Below, one piece after another: positions 43,681 to 54,320 of a stretch of 64,000 nt of DNA (its first letter is position 1; each line of letters starts with the position of its first letter). Source of the DNA: Rhynchopus sp. YZ270_cl-10 (taxonomy: Eukaryota > Euglenozoa > Diplonemea > Diplonemida > Diplonemidae). The notes under the pieces were generated by a model. That model was not told the DNA's origin, searched no databases, and saw only the letters and a program-made list of their open reading frames with translations. The position numbers and the translations under genes were made by a program. The stretch covers positions 186,001-250,000 of the forward strand of contig OZ037910.1 in NCBI GenBank assembly GCA_964035575.1, read 5' to 3'.

Positions 43681-44336
43681 TTGGTGTATTACAGGGGGAC
43701 GGAGACAAATTAGAATTTGAAAACGAAAAACGAAAGACAAAAACTCCGTATTTGGGATTTTTGTAAGACCGCTGCGAAACAGATTTTCGCTGAGTTACCC
43801 CCTACTGGGTTGATGATATCTCAAAAAAAATCCCCAAAACCCCTTACCCGGGTCGATGGGTCGGTGGTTAGGCTGGGGCTTGACTGGTATTTCAACAACA
43901 ACAAATAAAAAAAAAAAAAAAAATCGTCACCAACGCAAACGTGCATACTGTATACCGCCGCCGAGCTTCCATCACCAACGCTAAAACAATAAAAGATAAC
44001 AATAAAAACGCTATTGTCTGCTGCTTCTGCACCTGCGCCAGCTCATTCATAACGCTCTGTTTGCGGGGGAAGTGAATGAAACAAAATAACAACAAAGTTG
44101 CCCAACACACATGCTGCGAATGGTTCATGCTAGACAGATGAAACTAAAATTTGTACCGTTTTTTTCCGGGTGTCGGTGGGCTGTAAAGGGAAATTGGGCA
44201 AAAATGCCGTATTTTGCCGTTTTTTTGCACTTTTGACTTGCTTTTCGGTCCCCACACCCCCAAATTTTCCCACTTATGTGCTGTTTCCCTACAAATCAAT
44301 ATAAAATCAAAAACTTTTGTTTGTGCGTAAAGTGTG
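43681..44336. other. Foreign DNA and an intron remnant between the halves of gene 6
   Basis: 43681-44070 matches nothing else in the window. 44080-44150 is a piece of the family intron (AACAACAAAGTTGC, CATGCTAGACAGATGAAACT). The remainder is unrecognised and leads into the TA-flanked element. Confidence 0.55.
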
Positions 44337-44338
44337 TA

Positions 44339-45029
44339 CCTACCCCCCCCCGTGCATAAGTCTGCGTATAAGTCCGATTTTTGGGGGGGCTGAGGGCCTC
44401 CGGACTTATACACGAGGTTTCGGACTTATGCACGGGTATCGGACTTATACACCGGTTTTGTGCACCCAGGTACCCACACCCATGCACATGACCTCAGTGT
44501 GAGTGACCCACATGTGACACCGCCCGCAAAATTTACCCTGTCTTCGTGCACCTTCGGTACAACGCCGCAAGCAGGCCAAACAGCATTGGACTCAGAGGAA
44601 TGCCTGCTGTGCAGGTATCAAACATGAGAACCAACTCCCAACAAGGGACACCTTTTGGCTGTTGAGACTGTTTGGGGTGCAAAGTTTTCCACAATGTTGC
44701 AGTAACAGGTTCACACCATTGAGAATTGTGAGGATGATGTTTTGACACGAGAAGCGTGAAGATGATCCCTGGTGAATACACCACCAATAAAAATAAAGTT
44801 ACGCTCGCTTCGCTCGCGGAAAAATACCTCAATTTTTTCCTCCCGCTCGCTTCGCGAGCGGGAAAACGCCTCAAAAAAAATTCTCCCCACTACCAGTACA
44901 CAAAACCGGTGTATAAGTCGGCCTGTGCATAAGTCCGATCCTGAGCCCAAATCTGCCCGGACTTATACACGGGTCATCGGACTTATGCACGGGTCATGGG
45001 GGTCGGACTTATGCACGGGGGGGGGTAGG
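44339..45029. mobile_element. TA-flanked inverted-repeat element (Tc1/mariner-like)
   Basis: CCTACCCCCCCCCGTGCATA and its complement form perfect ~24 bp ends flanked by TA (44337-44338, 45030-45031). Inside each end are several GGACTTATRCACG repeats, a usual arrangement for transposase binding. The 691 bp interior has a segment shared with 29870-30060 and the hairpin CCCGCTCGCTTCGCGAGCGG at 44842-44862. No transposase core; assigned by TA duplication only. Confidence 0.72.
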
Positions 45030-45031
45030 TA

Positions 45032-45862
45032 ATAAATATTCTGTGGTGATATTTTTATTACTGCAATACGCTCCCACTGACTACCTGGCAGTGAAGAGGA
45101 AACCTCTTTGAGGCCAAAAAGATGCCTTGGTGCGTGATCACAAATGCTGCACCTAATGCGAGAATGGAGGACACATGTACCGTTTCCCCCATTTGACTTG
45201 CAAGAAATGGCGTAAACCCGCTGATTTTAAACACCGGCAGTGCACTTTCGGAATCCGTCCGGCCAGTGGTGGGGTCAATTTTACGAAATGGACAAGTTCT
45301 CGTTTTTGGTCAATTTCCGCACAGTACACAAACCACCTGATTGCCAAAGCCAAAAATAGTATGAAAAAGTGTTATTATTGGGGTAAATGCCAGGTGGTCT
45401 GAAGAGTGATCTGACCATATTCTCCAGGTCTAACAAATACCCAAATAATTCATTGGAGAAGGAATTTTGTACTTTTGACCACCACAGACTACTGTGTTTT
45501 TACCGGTTTTCTATGTGCTAGTGTTACAATTTTCCAAGGTAAAAATGACATGTGTACGTACGTAGGTGAGGAAGAAGGCTGAGTGGGCGTGTAGTGCCAC
45601 AAAATATCTCTATCGTCACACCCTAGTTGAGTATCCCGTTTGACCCACTCAGAGGCTGGACCCCACCGTGTGAGCAAGCAAAACAGGTCACCCCCTGGTA
45701 AGCCCCGCTCAAAAACACCTGAGTTGTACTAGTGGTGTGACTGGGTGTAATTGGGCGTAATTGGGCAAAGTTGGGCTGAACTTGGGTATAATTGACCCCA
45801 AGTGGGTCCAGATGGGCTGTGTTGGGTCCGGTTGGATGGGTGAAAAAACGGTACATAAAAGC
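45032..45862. other. No gene; one dispersed motif and a degenerate TTGGGC repeat
   Basis: A GTGGTGGGGTCAAT unit with AATCCGTCCGGCC lies near 45250-45330. 45735-45835 is a degenerate TTGGGYNNAATTGGGC minisatellite. No coding region is supported. From ~45863 the family intron resumes (AAGACCACTCGCCGTGCCTC). Confidence 0.5.
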
Positions 45863-46068
45863 GGGTCTAAAAAGCAAGAAGACCACTCGCCGTGCCTCCA
45901 AAAGGTCCGAGGTTCCCTACGCCACACAGACAGTACAACCACATGTAATGACTCAACTCAAAGGTTGAGTGAATAGAAATTACAAAGAGTTCTACACGAC
46001 ACACATGTTGCGAACGGGTCATGCTAGAAAAATAAAACAAGAATGGGTGCCAAAAGCAAGTGTCATAC

Positions 46069-46655
46069 CTCCTTCTCCTTCTCGAGCTCGGCGATCTTGT
46101 CGGCGATCTTCTGCTTGCCATCAGGGGTGTCACGGTCACTGTCCGTAAAACCCCACAGACGAAGCTGGTTCAACTTGCTGACGTCATAGCCTGGTGCACT
46201 TGCACGGAATCCCTCCAATGCATCGATCTGTTCCTTCAGCGTCTTCTGCTCGCCCTCCAGGTAAGTTACTCTCCTACCAGCAGTGCCTGCAGGAGGCAAG
46301 TCATCACCATCAGGCATACTTGGGGTGTGAGAGGAGGAGAGGTGTGTATCCTGTTGTGATGTAGAGTAGGTTAGTTGGTGAGAGGAGGTTTCGGGGCTGA
46401 TAAAATAAAGAGGAGGAGTCAGTAATGTACTGTGAGCCTGAAACACAACGCATGAAAAACATAATATGATGGGAAACAGAACAGAAAATACAAAATACAG
46501 AACGAATCGAGGGAAGTACCACATCGAAAGAATCAACCTTCCTTTTTCTTCAAACATACGCAAGACATCTGTGGTGCACCCTTTGCGCCAACTGGGGTCA
46601 CTCTGCGCTTTTTCTCTTTTCTTCCGAGGCTCCTGAGTCGTTGTTGGTGCTGCAT
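46069..46655 (-). pseudogene. Front half of gene 6: basic exon and module B
   Basis: Exons 46560-46655 (32 codons) and 46069-46437 (123 codons: Ser/Thr-rich leader, MPDGDDLPPAGTAGRR and module B ending ELEKEKE), both phase 0 with GTATGT/GTATGA donors. The leader frame runs unbroken into module B here, unlike the copies at genes 3 and 8 that lost it. The expected catalytic exon is displaced beyond two blocks of foreign DNA, so this is either a broken gene or one with a very long intron. Confidence 0.6.
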
Positions 46656-47098
46656 CTTTAACTGCTGCTGCCGACCTCGGTGGTAATGGTGGCGGCCTTT
46701 ACGGAACAAAACAAATCGACATAAAACACAACACAACACACAACACACAACACACAGGCAGAGAAAGAGAGAAAAGGGGGGACAACATTTAGACAGAACA
46801 GCGACATCCGCGTTCACTTTCTTTTCGCTTTTGCCATCTCCTCTCTTCACCTCTCAATAGTATTTTTGAATTGATTTCACTTTTGTTTCGTGACAACTGC
46901 TTTCTGTCCCCTTCTTTCTGCACTCGCCCCATATGCGGACACACCACCTGCGGCAATACAACACACGCAAACAATCATATCTTTCAACAAACAAACAAAC
47001 AATCACTATTTTGTTTCCTTTACTTTCTTTCCCGATATTTCCCGAGCACAGATTGAAGGCCCATTGCACTTTAGAGGAACCCTTCACTTTCTCTTTGC
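46656..47098 (-). promoter_or_regulatory. Conserved leader/promoter block of gene 6
   Basis: Near-identical to the blocks of genes 2, 4 and 5, continuing upstream into the orphan NTPase fragment as at gene 2. Confidence 0.5.
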
Positions 47099-47355
47099 AG
47101 GGAGGGCACAAACTTCAGTACCCCAAATGCCTCGTCTTCATCTAGACTGCCGAGATGGATATGTGCAGTCCTCTTTTTGCTCCCTTCCGTTTCTTCCAGT
47201 TCCTCATCGAATAAGTATGTCAACGAAGTCCAGACAAAACGGATCTCTGGGAAATACGTTTTGCCAGACCCGGGGATGCCGACCATAGTGATCACGTGCC
47301 ACCGATTTGATGTTCGCGACGTGATCATTACGTGACATTCATTTGTTTGGCACAT
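47071..47355 (-). pseudogene. Orphan P-loop NTPase fragment, second copy
   Basis: Same 94-codon sequence as 6311-6595, with VGIPGSGKT. Flanks are the same on both sides, so it belongs to the repeated unit. Confidence 0.5.
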
Positions 47356-47450
47356 TGCTATTCACAAGGTAAGTTGATTACTTCACTCACTACGGAAACA
47401 TGGCAGCCACACATCACTCCGCCAGCTCTGTTGCTTAGTGGTGTGGTCTT

Positions 47451-49830
47451 CTAAATTAGTTTACAGATTCTCCGGAAGAACGGCACGTGTCTCGTCATCA
47501 TTGCTCTGGTCGGGGGTAGAGGTGTCTTCCACATGTGGTTGGGAATATGCGAGCCCCGAGACAGCAATGCAGGCCACACAGGACGCGATGACAACAGACT
47601 TGAGGGTGGTAATGCCTTGACCTCAGGCACCTCTTCCTTTCCAGTACTACTGTACAGAAGTGTCGTCATTGGCGCCCACGTTGTCGTCTCAGGACTCATC
47701 AGACAGTCACCTTCGGTCTTGGAGTTGGTGATGAGAAGGAAATTCTGGTCTTTCCATGGAGCCACGCTGCATTTCTTGAGGTGCTCGACATTCTCCACAG
47801 TCTCGGGCTTTTTCAGAATAGCCTGTAGTGATTCGTGGACACGCTTCGCCTTGTTGCGCATGTCTAGGATCTGGGTCGCGGTACCCCATTTTTCGGTTGG
47901 GTCAGTCTTGAACTTCGCGTCTGCGAAGCGGATCTGTAGTGTATGCTTCGTCTTCTTCTTCTCCAACGTCACCAAAATGAAGTCCAGCGGTGCTGATCCA
48001 CAGCAATGCACCAGAATCGTGTCGCCGCGAGTGTCGAGCTTTTTAAGCGACTTTTCAAACTCGTCGCTGAGTGCTGTGCGTTCATCGGAGTTTTCACTGT
48101 TGAAGGGATGACTCTTGCCTGTGTCACCCAGTTTCTGCCGCATAACCTTCCGTACAGAAAGTGGAAACCAGTTCAGTAGTCGCTGTGTCTTTGCAGACGT
48201 CGGCAGGTAGTTGTCGTTTTTCCTGCCGTGATAGAAGAAGCTCAAGAAAAGAGCCAAAGTCTGGAAGGCGATACCCTCGAAGTTGTGCCAATCCGGGTGA
48301 AGACCTGACAGCTTCACCATGCCGGGAAGAGAAACGAACTCAGGTGGAATCTCCAACTCCTTCGCGATGCTCTCCAGCACACCGAAGTCAATCAACGGAC
48401 GTTGCTTCCACTCCTGATCCACAAGACGGACCATGTTTACAGGCACTTTGCCACTCTCGAGATTCTTGCCATCTGCAGCTGCCTGAAGAACCTGTCGAAC
48501 ATCCATCCCTTTCTCCCAAAGGAGAGTTGACGAGTTCGGATAAATGGTGAAGTTGTTCACAGATTTCACATCCGTAATCTGTCTCGCTCGTGGCCATGCG
48601 AATGCTGCAAAGAGACGGATGTCATCATCGGACACTTCGCACCCTTTGGAAACTGCACTGCATGCATCGCGAACAAGCTGGTGAAACTCTTCCTGGCTCA
48701 GCAAAGCCTCCTCTTGTGTGCTGAGGGAAATGTTTTTGCCTTCTTTTGCATCACTGAGGTGGGTCTGCGGGTCGATCCCCGTGCATACAGGAAGCACCCT
48801 CACTCGCACACCCATGTCCTTTTGGAGCTCTCGCAGGTACCTCAGAGCAAACCGTGCGCCATCTGGACATTGCTCATCCAGCTTCTGACCTTCATCAACG
48901 ACGATGATGAGCACAAGGGTGCGTTGTTCCTTGGCTAGCTGCTCGAGTATCTCCCTCACTTTTGATTCTATTGTGGCCAAGTGCACGCGCCGAAGCTGTT
49001 CCTTGGTCAGGGTGGGGAGTTCGAACTGCTTCTGCACGTCCGAGTTTTCAGTGTCAAGTTCATCTGGGTTCTGCAGCTGCTTGTATGCATTGAGCCAAGC
49101 AAACAAGCGGGAGCACAACAGCACTCTTATGGATTTCGGTGTTGGTTTCGCTCTGAGGAAGGATCTTTCGTCACAACTCATAAGTGATCTGCAGTTGAAG
49201 CCAATGTACGCCACCACCGGATTGTACTTCTTCTCCTTGTCCTGCTCTTGAAAACCTTGCCGTGCTGTCAATGTGCCAAACGTCTTCCCCACTCCAGATC
49301 CACACGCCAACACCAGTGCTCTTGTGTAATGCATCGTCATGCCATCCTCGATTCCCTCCGCAGTGGAGACCAACACCTTGTTGAATCCTTCACGCCCAAT
49401 ACGCTTGTTTACCTTGTTGGTACTTGGTATGCATAGCGGGGTGTCCATCATCGCGAGAACGTCGAGATCAAATGGCTGATGTTGAGCTGCCGCAGCTGAA
49501 ACGTTCGCAAGCACCTTGCGTGCACACAACAGCCCTTCTTCAACTCTCTGTGAGTGTGTGTGTAAAATATGTGTACAAAACTGATACAAAGCAAGTGTTA
49601 CATACCTTCAGCAGCTCTTTGAGATCGGCGAGGTCTCGAAACCCTTCGATAAATGCTTCGTTCTTGCCGTTGTAGAAGATGCGCCCGAGCACTTTCTGGA
49701 AGCCGGGTGTCTCATTGTCGTATTCGCGGCGAACCTCCTCCTGAATGTCGTCAATCTCCTTCTGCAGCTTGTCCACCTCTGACTCCAGTTTAGTCACTTC
49801 CTGCCTAGCTTCGACCTCTTCGCGAACTAG
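47451..49830 (-). CDS. Crinkler/RHS-like NTPase-nuclease gene 7, module C, 5' end lost
   Basis: Exons 49606-49830 (75 codons, module C) and 47451-49547 (698 plus stop) are joined by an unusually short 58 nt GT-AG intron (GTATGT ... CTCACAG), phase 0. The P-loop (ACGSGVGKT), Walker B and nuclease Asp ... FADAKFK are intact; the region between NTPase and nuclease is divergent (PPEFVSLPGMVKLSGLHPDW). The end carries the shared tail. Upstream of 49830 the family intron continues to ~49968 and then gives way to unrelated DNA; only a broken leader remnant (50206-50315) is present, so no start exon can be given. Possibly unexpressed, or expressed from a new start. Confidence 0.7.
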
Positions 49831-49968
49831 CTGTAAGTGTGTGGAAAATGAATGTACAAAACTACAAACAACAAAATAACAACAAAGTTGCACCACACTG
49901 CGCATCACCACTGCCGACTTTGCAACCCCAACACACATGCTGCGAATGGGTCATGCTAGACAGATGAA

Positions 49969-50460
49969 AGTGAAGTTATTAATGCAGGCACCTCCGACTG
50001 ACCCACGTACGATGCCAGCCATCCGGATGAAAGCACAAGTACCCTGCGGCCAACAACAGAAGATGTAAAAAGGAAACCTAATGACTGGCCCGTACCGTAA
50101 GAGAACGAGGGCGGTTCACAACCGCTCGACAGCCGGCGGCCCACCTTCCGTTGAAGAGTTGTGAGCTTACAGGTACTGCAGTTCGCTGCACCCACCCACC
50201 CTGCTTGTGTGAGGGGAGGGGGATGTGAGATAGGAAGAGAGGTGTGTATCCTGTTGTGATGTAGAGTAGGTTAGTTGGTGAGAGGAGGTTTCGGGGCTGA
50301 TAAAATAAAGAGGAGTGGTTCGTGTGTGCGGTACATTGTCGTGAATAGACGAAGACGCAGCATAGCTCATGCCGACCATAGTGATCACGTGCCACCGATT
50401 TGATGTTCGCGACGTGATCATTACGTGACATTCATTTGTTTGGCACATTGCTATTCACAA
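49969..50460. other. Recombined 5' region of gene 7
   Basis: 49969-50205 is unrelated to other copies. 50206-50315 is a leader fragment (Ser/Thr-rich exon sequence, broken). 50316-50367 is unrelated. 50368-50460 is the start of the orphan NTPase fragment, cut before its P-loop lysine. The mosaic shows repeated breakage at the 5' ends of these genes. Confidence 0.6.
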
Positions 50461-50543
50461 GGTAAGTTGATTACTTCACTCACTACGGAAACATGGCAGC
50501 CACACATCACTCCGCCAGCTCTGTTGCTTAGTGGTGTGGTCTT

Positions 50544-53275
50544 CTAAATTAGTTTACAGATTCTCCGGAAGAACGGCACGTGTCTCGTCATCATTGATCT
50601 GGTCGGGGGTAGAGGTGTCTTCCACATGTGGTTGGGAATATGCGAGCCCCGAGACAGCAATGCAGGCCACACAGGACGCGATGCCAACAGACTTGAGGGT
50701 GGTAATGCCTTGACCTCAGGCACCTCTTCCTTTCCAGTACTACTGTAGAACAGAAGTGTCGTCATTGGCTCCCACGTTGTCGTCTCAGGACTCATCACAC
50801 AGTCACCCTTGGTATTGGAGTTGGTGATGAGAAGGAAATTCTGGTCTTTCCATGGAGCCACGCTGCAGTTCTTGAGACGCTCGACTTCCTCGAGATTCTT
50901 GGGGTTTTTGAGATTTTTGAGAATAGCCTGTAGTGATTCGTGGACCTTCTCCGCTTCCTTTACGATCTGCGTCTTCTGGGTCGTGGTACCCCATTCTTTG
51001 GTTGGGTCAGTCTTGAACTTCGCGTCTGCGAAGCGGATCTGTAGTGTATGCTTCGTCTTCTTCTTGTCCAACGTCACCAAAATGAAGTCCAACGCTGCTG
51101 ATCCACCGCAATGCAGCAGAATCGTGTCGCCATGTTCGCACAGCTTCAAAAGCGCGTCTTGAAACCCAACGCTGAGTGCTGTGCGTTCTTCGTGGCTTTG
51201 TGTGTTGAAGGGGTGAGACTGGGACTTTGGTTTATCCAGTTTCTGCACCTGCACTACCTCCCCCACAGAAGGTGGAAACCATGTCCGGAGTGTCTGCGTA
51301 GTGCTCTCTGCCGGCAAGTATCTGTTGTCTACCCTATTGTGATAGAAGAACCCCAGGAAAAGAGCCAAAGTCTGGAAGGCGATAGCCTCGAAGCTGCGAT
51401 GATCCGGTGAAAGAGCTTGCAGGTTCACCGTGTCAGGAAAACAACGGAAGAAAAGTGGAATGTCCAACCATTCGATGATGCTGTGAAGCAGGCTGTAGTC
51501 AATCAACGGAAGTTGCATCTCCTCCTCGTGCACAAGACGAACCATGTTGCGAGGCACTGCGCCTCTCTCGAGCGTCTTGCCATCTGCAGCTGCCTGAAGA
51601 ACCTGTCGAACATCCATCCCTTTCTCCCAAAATAGAGTTGTCGACTCCGGATAAATGGTGAAGTTCTTATCACTTGGCATAGTCATAACCATTCTCGCTC
51701 GTGGCCATGCGAATGCTGCAAAGAGACGGATGTCATCATCGGACACTTTGCGCCCTTTGGTCTTTTTTCTGGAAACTACCTTGTTCCATGCATTGGAAAC
51801 AAGCTGGTGAAACTCTTCCTGGCTCAGCAAAGCCTCCTCTTGTGTGCTGAGGGAAATGTTTTTGCCTTCTTTTGCATCACTGAGGTGGGTCTGCGGGTCG
51901 ATCCCCGTGCATACAGGAAGCACCCTCACTCGCACACCCATGTCCTTTTGGAGCTCTCGCAGGTACCTCAGAGCAAACCGTGCGCCATCTGGACATTGAT
52001 CATCCAGCTTCTGACCTTCATCAACGACGATGATGAGCACAAGGGTGCGTTGTTCCTTGGCTAGCTGCTCGAGTATCTCCCTCACTTTTGATTCTATTGT
52101 GGCCAAGTGCACGCGCCGAAGCTGTTCCTCGGTCAGGGTGGGGAGTTCGAACTCCTTCTGCACGTCCGAGTTTTCAGTGTCAAGTTCATCTGGGTTCTGC
52201 AGCTGCTTGTATGCATTGAGCCAAGCAAACAAGCGGGAGCACAACAGCACTCTTATGGATTTCGGTGTTGGTTTCGCTCTGAGGAATTCTTCCTCTTCCC
52301 AACTCATACGTGATCTGCAGTTGAAGCCAATGTACGCCACCACCGGATTGTACTTCTTCTTCTTGTCCTGCTCTTGAAAACCTTGCCGTGCTGTCAATGT
52401 GCCAAACGTCTTCCCCACTCCAGATCCACACGCCAACACCAGTGCTCTTGTCTCTTGCATCTTCATGCCATCCGTGATTCCCTCCGCAGTGGAGACCAAC
52501 ACCTTGTTGAATCCTTCACGCCCAAAACGCTTTTCTTGCTTGTAGGTACTTGGTATGCATAGCGGAGTGTCCATCATCGCGAGAACGTCGAGATCAAATG
52601 GCTGCTGTTGAGCTGCCGCAGCTGAAACGTTCGCAAGCACCTTGCGTGCATACAACAGCCTTAAATCAACTTGCTGTGAGTGTGTGTGTAAAATATGTGT
52701 ACAAAACTACAAACAACAAAATAACAACAAAGTTGCACCACACTGCGCATCACCACTGCCGACTTTGCAACCCCAACACACATGTTGCGAATGGGTCATG
52801 TAAGACAGATGAAATAAAAATGGGTGTCAAAGCAAGAAGACCACTACCCGTGTCTCCAAAAGGTCCGAGGTTCCCTGCGCCACACAGACAGTACAACCAC
52901 ATGTAATGACTCAGCTCAAAGGTTGAGTGAATAGAAACTACAAAGAGTTCTGCACGACACACATGTTGCGAACGGGTCATGCTAGAAAAATAAAACAAGA
53001 ATGGGTGTCAAAAGCAAGTGTCATACCTCCTTCTCCTTCTCGAGCTCGGCGATCTTGTCGGCGATCTTCTGCTTGCCATCAGGGGTGTCACGGTCGCTGT
53101 CCGTAAAACCCCACAGACGAAGCTGGTTCAACTTGCTGACGTCATAGCCTGGTGCACTTGCACGGAATCCCTCCAATGCATCGATCTGGTCCTTCAGCGT
53201 CTTCTGCTCGCCCTCCAGGTAAGTTACTCTCCTACCAGCAGTGCCTGCAGGAGGCAAGTCATCACCATCAGGCAT
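50544..53275 (-). CDS. Crinkler/RHS-like NTPase-nuclease gene 8, module type B
   Basis: Exons 53027-53275 (83 codons, module B from MPDGDD) and 50544-52673 (709 plus stop), with the 353 nt intron 52674-53026. Everything upstream of plus-strand 52367 equals gene 3, whereas the rest of the catalytic exon differs from gene 3 at many sites and resembles gene 2 in places (for example the EEEEFLRA segment). The gene is thus a chimera with its switch point inside the exon. Motifs: ACGSGVGKT, LVLIIVVDEGQKLDDQ, WPRAR, nuclease Asp ... FADAKFK, shared tail. The leader is replaced by repeat DNA as in gene 3, so promoter and start are uncertain; Met at 53275 chosen. Confidence 0.78.
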
Positions 53276-54077
53276 ACTTGGGATGTGAGAGGAGGAGAGA
53301 GAGGTGTGTATCCTGTTGTGATGTAGAGTAGGTTAGTTGTTTGCATGGGGCTTATATACAGGGCTGCCAAAAAATTTGCACGTACTACAGTACTTACCAA
53401 GAGAGGGGGGTGGGCTTTCTGCTTGAAGAAAGTTGCCGATTTTTTTTGTGTTGTAAAGTTTTCTTCCAGATTGTGCAAGTAACGGGGGTTTTGATGTTTT
53501 CTGAAAAAACCTGGAGGGCGCACCAGGCCGCGTGCCGGAGGTGCTATGAGGGGGTTTCTTAGAAAACTTGTTCTCTACACTAACATCACACTGGCACCGT
53601 ACTCATTTTAACAAAAACCAAGAACTTGCCCAATTCTGCAAATTGACCCCACCACAGAACGGACGGATTCCGGAAATGCAAATGCCGGTGTTTTCGCGCA
53701 TTTTCATGTTTCAGCATGTGGGAGAGAAAATCTGGGTTGTGGGATTTACCTTGGCCCTTTACCTTACACTCATTTTGACCAAAACCAAGAACTTGCCATT
53801 TCTGCAAATTGACCCCACCACAGTGCGGACAGATTCCGGAAATGCCAATCGCAGTATGTTTTGGGGCTGAAAAATTTTCAGGGGAAAATTTTTTTGAGCA
53901 GCATTTTTTGGCCGAAAATGGGCCCCACGTATAAGCAACCGGGCTCATATTTTCAAAAAATTTAAGTGGTCAAAAAATTGTCCAATTTTCGAGATTGACC
54001 CCACCACTGCACGGGTGAATCTCAAAAATGCAAATAAGGACGTTTTTGGCACAAAATAAATCTGCCAAAAAATTTGT

Positions 54078-54320
54078 GTCCCGGATTGGATTTTCATAGA
54101 TGGAACGCCCATATGGGCACCAAAAAATATGGGCAATATGGGCGGAAAAAATGTGCCCATATGCCCATATGGGCATATGGGCGTAAATTTGGGCGAATAT
54201 GGGCGCATATGGGCGGATATGGGCACATTTTCAAATATGGGCTACGGGCCCATATTTTTTAAGGTGGCCCATATTTCGGATATGGGCGCCCATATTTCAA
54301 TATGGGCGCCCAATCTTAAT
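54078..54320. repeat. GCCCATATGGGC palindrome array (duplicate)
   Basis: Duplicate of 10204-10446. Confidence 0.75.

Noticed and set aside
44540-44640. Reverse-transcriptase-like GIPLSPMLFGL string
   Set aside because: No other RT motif nearby, and the related sequence at 29900 keeps a frame on the opposite strand instead; probably chance.
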